DNA of 34,641 bases. It comes from an uncultured Chloroflexota bacterium (lineage in GTDB: Bacteria; Chloroflexota; UBA11872; UBA12225). A model generated the notes under the pieces. It worked only from the letters and a program-made list of their open reading frames with translations. It was not told the origin of the DNA and searched no databases. Of the stretch, positions 33,060-34,641 are shown in pieces; position 1 is the stretch's first letter; each line of letters begins with the position of its first letter. The position numbers and the translations under genes were made by a program. The DNA lies in contig CADCTC010000229.1 of the NCBI GenBank assembly GCA_902805635.1, forward strand, positions 1 to 34,641. Reading direction: 5' to 3'.

Positions 33060-33575
33060 CTACCACTCCACCGGCTTAACTACTCGCGTGGCGCGCTCGA
33101 CACGGCTGAGCACCCAGTACGCGGCCGGCGCGCACACCGCGCTCAAGATCGCGCTTGGCACGACTGAGTGGCGCAGGGTGCCGATCCACTCGACCGGCAC
33201 TTGGTGGGTGCGCAGCAGGAAGAGGTAGAGCACGCCGTATAACACCCCCGCCCAGAACACGATCACCGTTGGCAGCAGGAAGCTAGTGCGGAAGACGCTG
33301 GCTTCCCCGACGCTGGCGCAGAGTGCCACCAGCAAGAGCGCCAGCGACGCGGTGCCCAGCGGTGAGTGGGAGAAGAGATCGAGCAGCAAGCCGCCGGCGA
33401 AGGCCCACGGCAGCGCCTCACGCACGCCTCGCAGGACGGCCCAGATGACGACCGCCACTAGCACCAGCTCGGGTCGCACGCGGATCAGGCCAAGCGCGGG
33501 CAGCAGCGACGCCTGGACCACGGCAGCCAGAAAGAGCAGCACGGGGGCGATCCACCAGGGGGGCTTCATGCGCAT
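33060..33575 (-). CDS. mreD: rod-shape-determining protein MreD
   Basis: MreD is a small integral membrane protein of the elongasome that binds MreC. The 171 residues form about five hydrophobic helices (APVLLFLAAVVQASLLPALGL, PELVLVAVVIWAVLRGV, then LALLLVALCASVG and FWAGVLYGVLYLFLL). It has the Pro-Glu-Leu segment and Phe-Ala-Gly-Gly-Leu-Leu-Leu-Asp-Leu-Phe stretch typical of MreD. It lies between mreC (1 bp) and mrdA (16 bp), which makes the assignment secure despite low sequence conservation. Confidence 0.9.
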   Translation of the reverse strand: MRMKPPWWIAPVLLFLAAVVQASLLPALGLIRVRPELVLVAVVIWAVLRGVREALPWAFAGGLLLDLFSHSPLGTASLALLLVALCASVGEASVFRTSFLLPTVIVFWAGVLYGVLYLFLLRTHQVPVEWIGTLRHSVVPSAILSAVCAPAAYWVLSRVERATRVVKPVEW

Positions 33576-33576
33576 G

Positions 33577-34425
33577 TCATAGCTTGGTCGGGATGAAGCC
33601 GGTTGCCACCATGACGTGGCTCAGCTTGCGGAAGTTGACGAATGGCTCGATCACGGCGCGCTGGAACATCTCCACGTCGCGAGTCTCGATGTGCACGATG
33701 CGGCCGATGGGCACGTTCTTGGGGAAGGCGCCGCCCAGGCCGGAGGTGACCACCACGTCGTTGACCTTCACGCTCTCCGCCTGGGGGATGTAGCGCATCG
33801 CCAGGCGGCCATCGGGCTGTCCCAGCACCTGGCCGGTGGCGCCCGGGGCGCCCTGGATGACGGCGTTAACCGAGCTGCTGGGATGATTGATCAGCAGGAT
33901 GCGGCTGGTGGTGGCGGTCAGTGACACGACGCGCCCAATCAGACCAGCAGTGGACTGCACGGTCATGCCGTCCTGGATGCCCGACTCGCGACCCCGGTTG
34001 ATTACGGCCGACCCCACGAGGGCGCTGGAGTCCAGGCCGATGACCTCGGCGGGCAACAGCGTGAGCGACTGGTTCTCGCGGGAGTACTTGAGCTGGTCGC
34101 GCAACTCGCGGTTCTCCAGCTCGGCAGCGCGCAGGTTGACCGTCTCCTGCACCAACTCTTCCATGGTGCGTCGCAGCGCCGCGTTCTCGTCGCGCAGCTG
34201 TCCGACCTCACTCCAGCCGGAGAACACGCCACCGATGCCCTGCCCTACGCGGCTGACACCGGCCTGCACTGGAGAGAGCACGCGCATCACGGCCTGGCGC
34301 GGACCGTCCAGCAGATGCCGGCTGTCCGCGAACGTGGCCACGATAGATAAGGTGACGAAGATCAGCAGCCATGCCAGTGGGCTGGGCGCTGCGCTGGTAG
34401 CGATGCGCGGCACGCGGGCGCTCAT
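33577..34425 (-). CDS. mreC: rod-shape-determining protein MreC
   Basis: MreC is a bitopic periplasmic-type scaffold that activates PBP2-RodA. The 282-residue protein has an N-terminal membrane helix (LAWLLIFVTLSIVATF, about 17-32). A coiled coil follows at about 75-120 (QLRDENAALRRTMEELVQETV, ELENRELRDQLKYS), then a double beta-barrel domain with VIGLDSSALVGSAVINRGRESGI, DGMTVQSTAGLIGRVV and VVTSGLGGAFPKNVPIG. The ATG overlaps the mreB stop (ATGA), indicating translational coupling. Confidence 0.95.
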   Translation of the reverse strand: MSARVPRIATSAAPSPLAWLLIFVTLSIVATFADSRHLLDGPRQAVMRVLSPVQAGVSRVGQGIGGVFSGWSEVGQLRDENAALRRTMEELVQETVNLRAAELENRELRDQLKYSRENQSLTLLPAEVIGLDSSALVGSAVINRGRESGIQDGMTVQSTAGLIGRVVSLTATTSRILLINHPSSSVNAVIQGAPGATGQVLGQPDGRLAMRYIPQAESVKVNDVVVTSGLGGAFPKNVPIGRIVHIETRDVEMFQRAVIEPFVNFRKLSHVMVATGFIPTKL

Positions 34426-34641
34426 GTCCTCAACCGCGTGTAGGTGTCGTCGACGAAGACCTTGCGGTAGACCTCAAGGTTCTCCAGGCAGGCGCCGGTG
34501 CCACGGACAACGCACTGCAGCGGGTCGTCGGCCACATGGACGGGCATCTTGGTCTCTTCTTGGAGCCGGAGGTCCAGCCCCTTGAGCATGGCCCCGCCGC
34601 CGGCCAAGATGATGCCCTGGTCCATTATGTCGGCCAGCAGC
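34422..34641 (-). CDS. mreB: actin-like rod-shape protein MreB, C-terminal end only
   Basis: The window ends inside the gene; 72 codons are visible. LLADIMDQGIILAGGGAMLKGLD is the conserved adenosine/phosphate-loop region near the MreB C-terminus. KMPVHVADDPLQCVVRGTGACLEN and the final LEVYRKVF also match. It overlaps mreC by four bases. The first four-fifths of MreB and the operon promoter lie outside the window. Confidence 0.93.
   Translation of the reverse strand, partial: LLADIMDQGIILAGGGAMLKGLDLRLQEETKMPVHVADDPLQCVVRGTGACLENLEVYRKVFVDDTYTRLRT

Overview
The window is ordinary bacterial chromosome: GC-rich, densely packed on both strands, with no phage genes, transposases, CRISPR arrays or tRNA/rRNA genes that I can see. 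The best guess for the host is a Chloroflexota bacterium, perhaps close to Thermomicrobia/Sphaerobacter. That guess rests on the style of the proteins, an EF-P with arginine at the loop tip, and a membrane-anchored baseplate-J-like protein. It is an inference; no 16S or other phylogenetic marker was compared.

Layout. (1) 1-2665, plus strand: the end of a Ycf45/R3H-type nucleic-acid-binding ATPase, then two tandem, divergent thymidylate kinases. Each kinase is preceded by a copy of a small hairpin repeat. (2) 2684-3444, minus: molybdopterin synthase pair moaD-moaE. MoaD carries nine residues after its Gly-Gly end. (3) 3545-5185, plus: a YtcJ-type amidohydrolase. (4) 5175-16091, a long minus-strand block read from alaS downward: alaS, an FtsA/PilM-like actin-fold ATPase, a single-pass baseplate-J-like membrane protein, ruvX, mltG, an M24 aminopeptidase, efp, a biotin-carrier-like protein lacking the biotin lysine, and a GT9 glycosyltransferase. 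(5) 16264-18765, plus: clpC, with a recognisable sigma70-type promoter and a strong 3' hairpin. (6) 19162-21746, plus: a small unknown protein translationally linked to two GT4 glycosyltransferases. (7) 21758-27787: a carbohydrate-type cluster of a CehA/McbA-like PHP hydrolase, two Gfo/Idh/MocA proteins, a DUF6807 protein and a TIM-barrel isomerase/epimerase. (8) 27795-28921: a small unknown protein divergent from a stand-alone LON-domain protein. (9) 28923-34641, minus: mreB (partial)-mreC-mreD-mrdA-rodA-thrB, a rod-shape elongation operon with homoserine kinase at its end.

The most interesting signals are these. A full-length AccB-like protein has glycine where the biotinylated lysine should be, next to an Arg32-type EF-P. 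A PilM/FtsA-like ATPase and a membrane baseplate-J-like partner sit between alaS and ruvX. MoaD has a masked Gly-Gly end that would need trimming. The thymidylate kinases are a divergent tandem pair. A hairpin repeat shows compensatory base changes between its two copies. The sugar cluster has no transporter and contains a Gfo/Idh member with an EYP motif in place of EKP.

All function calls come from reading motifs and family resemblance; no database search was run.
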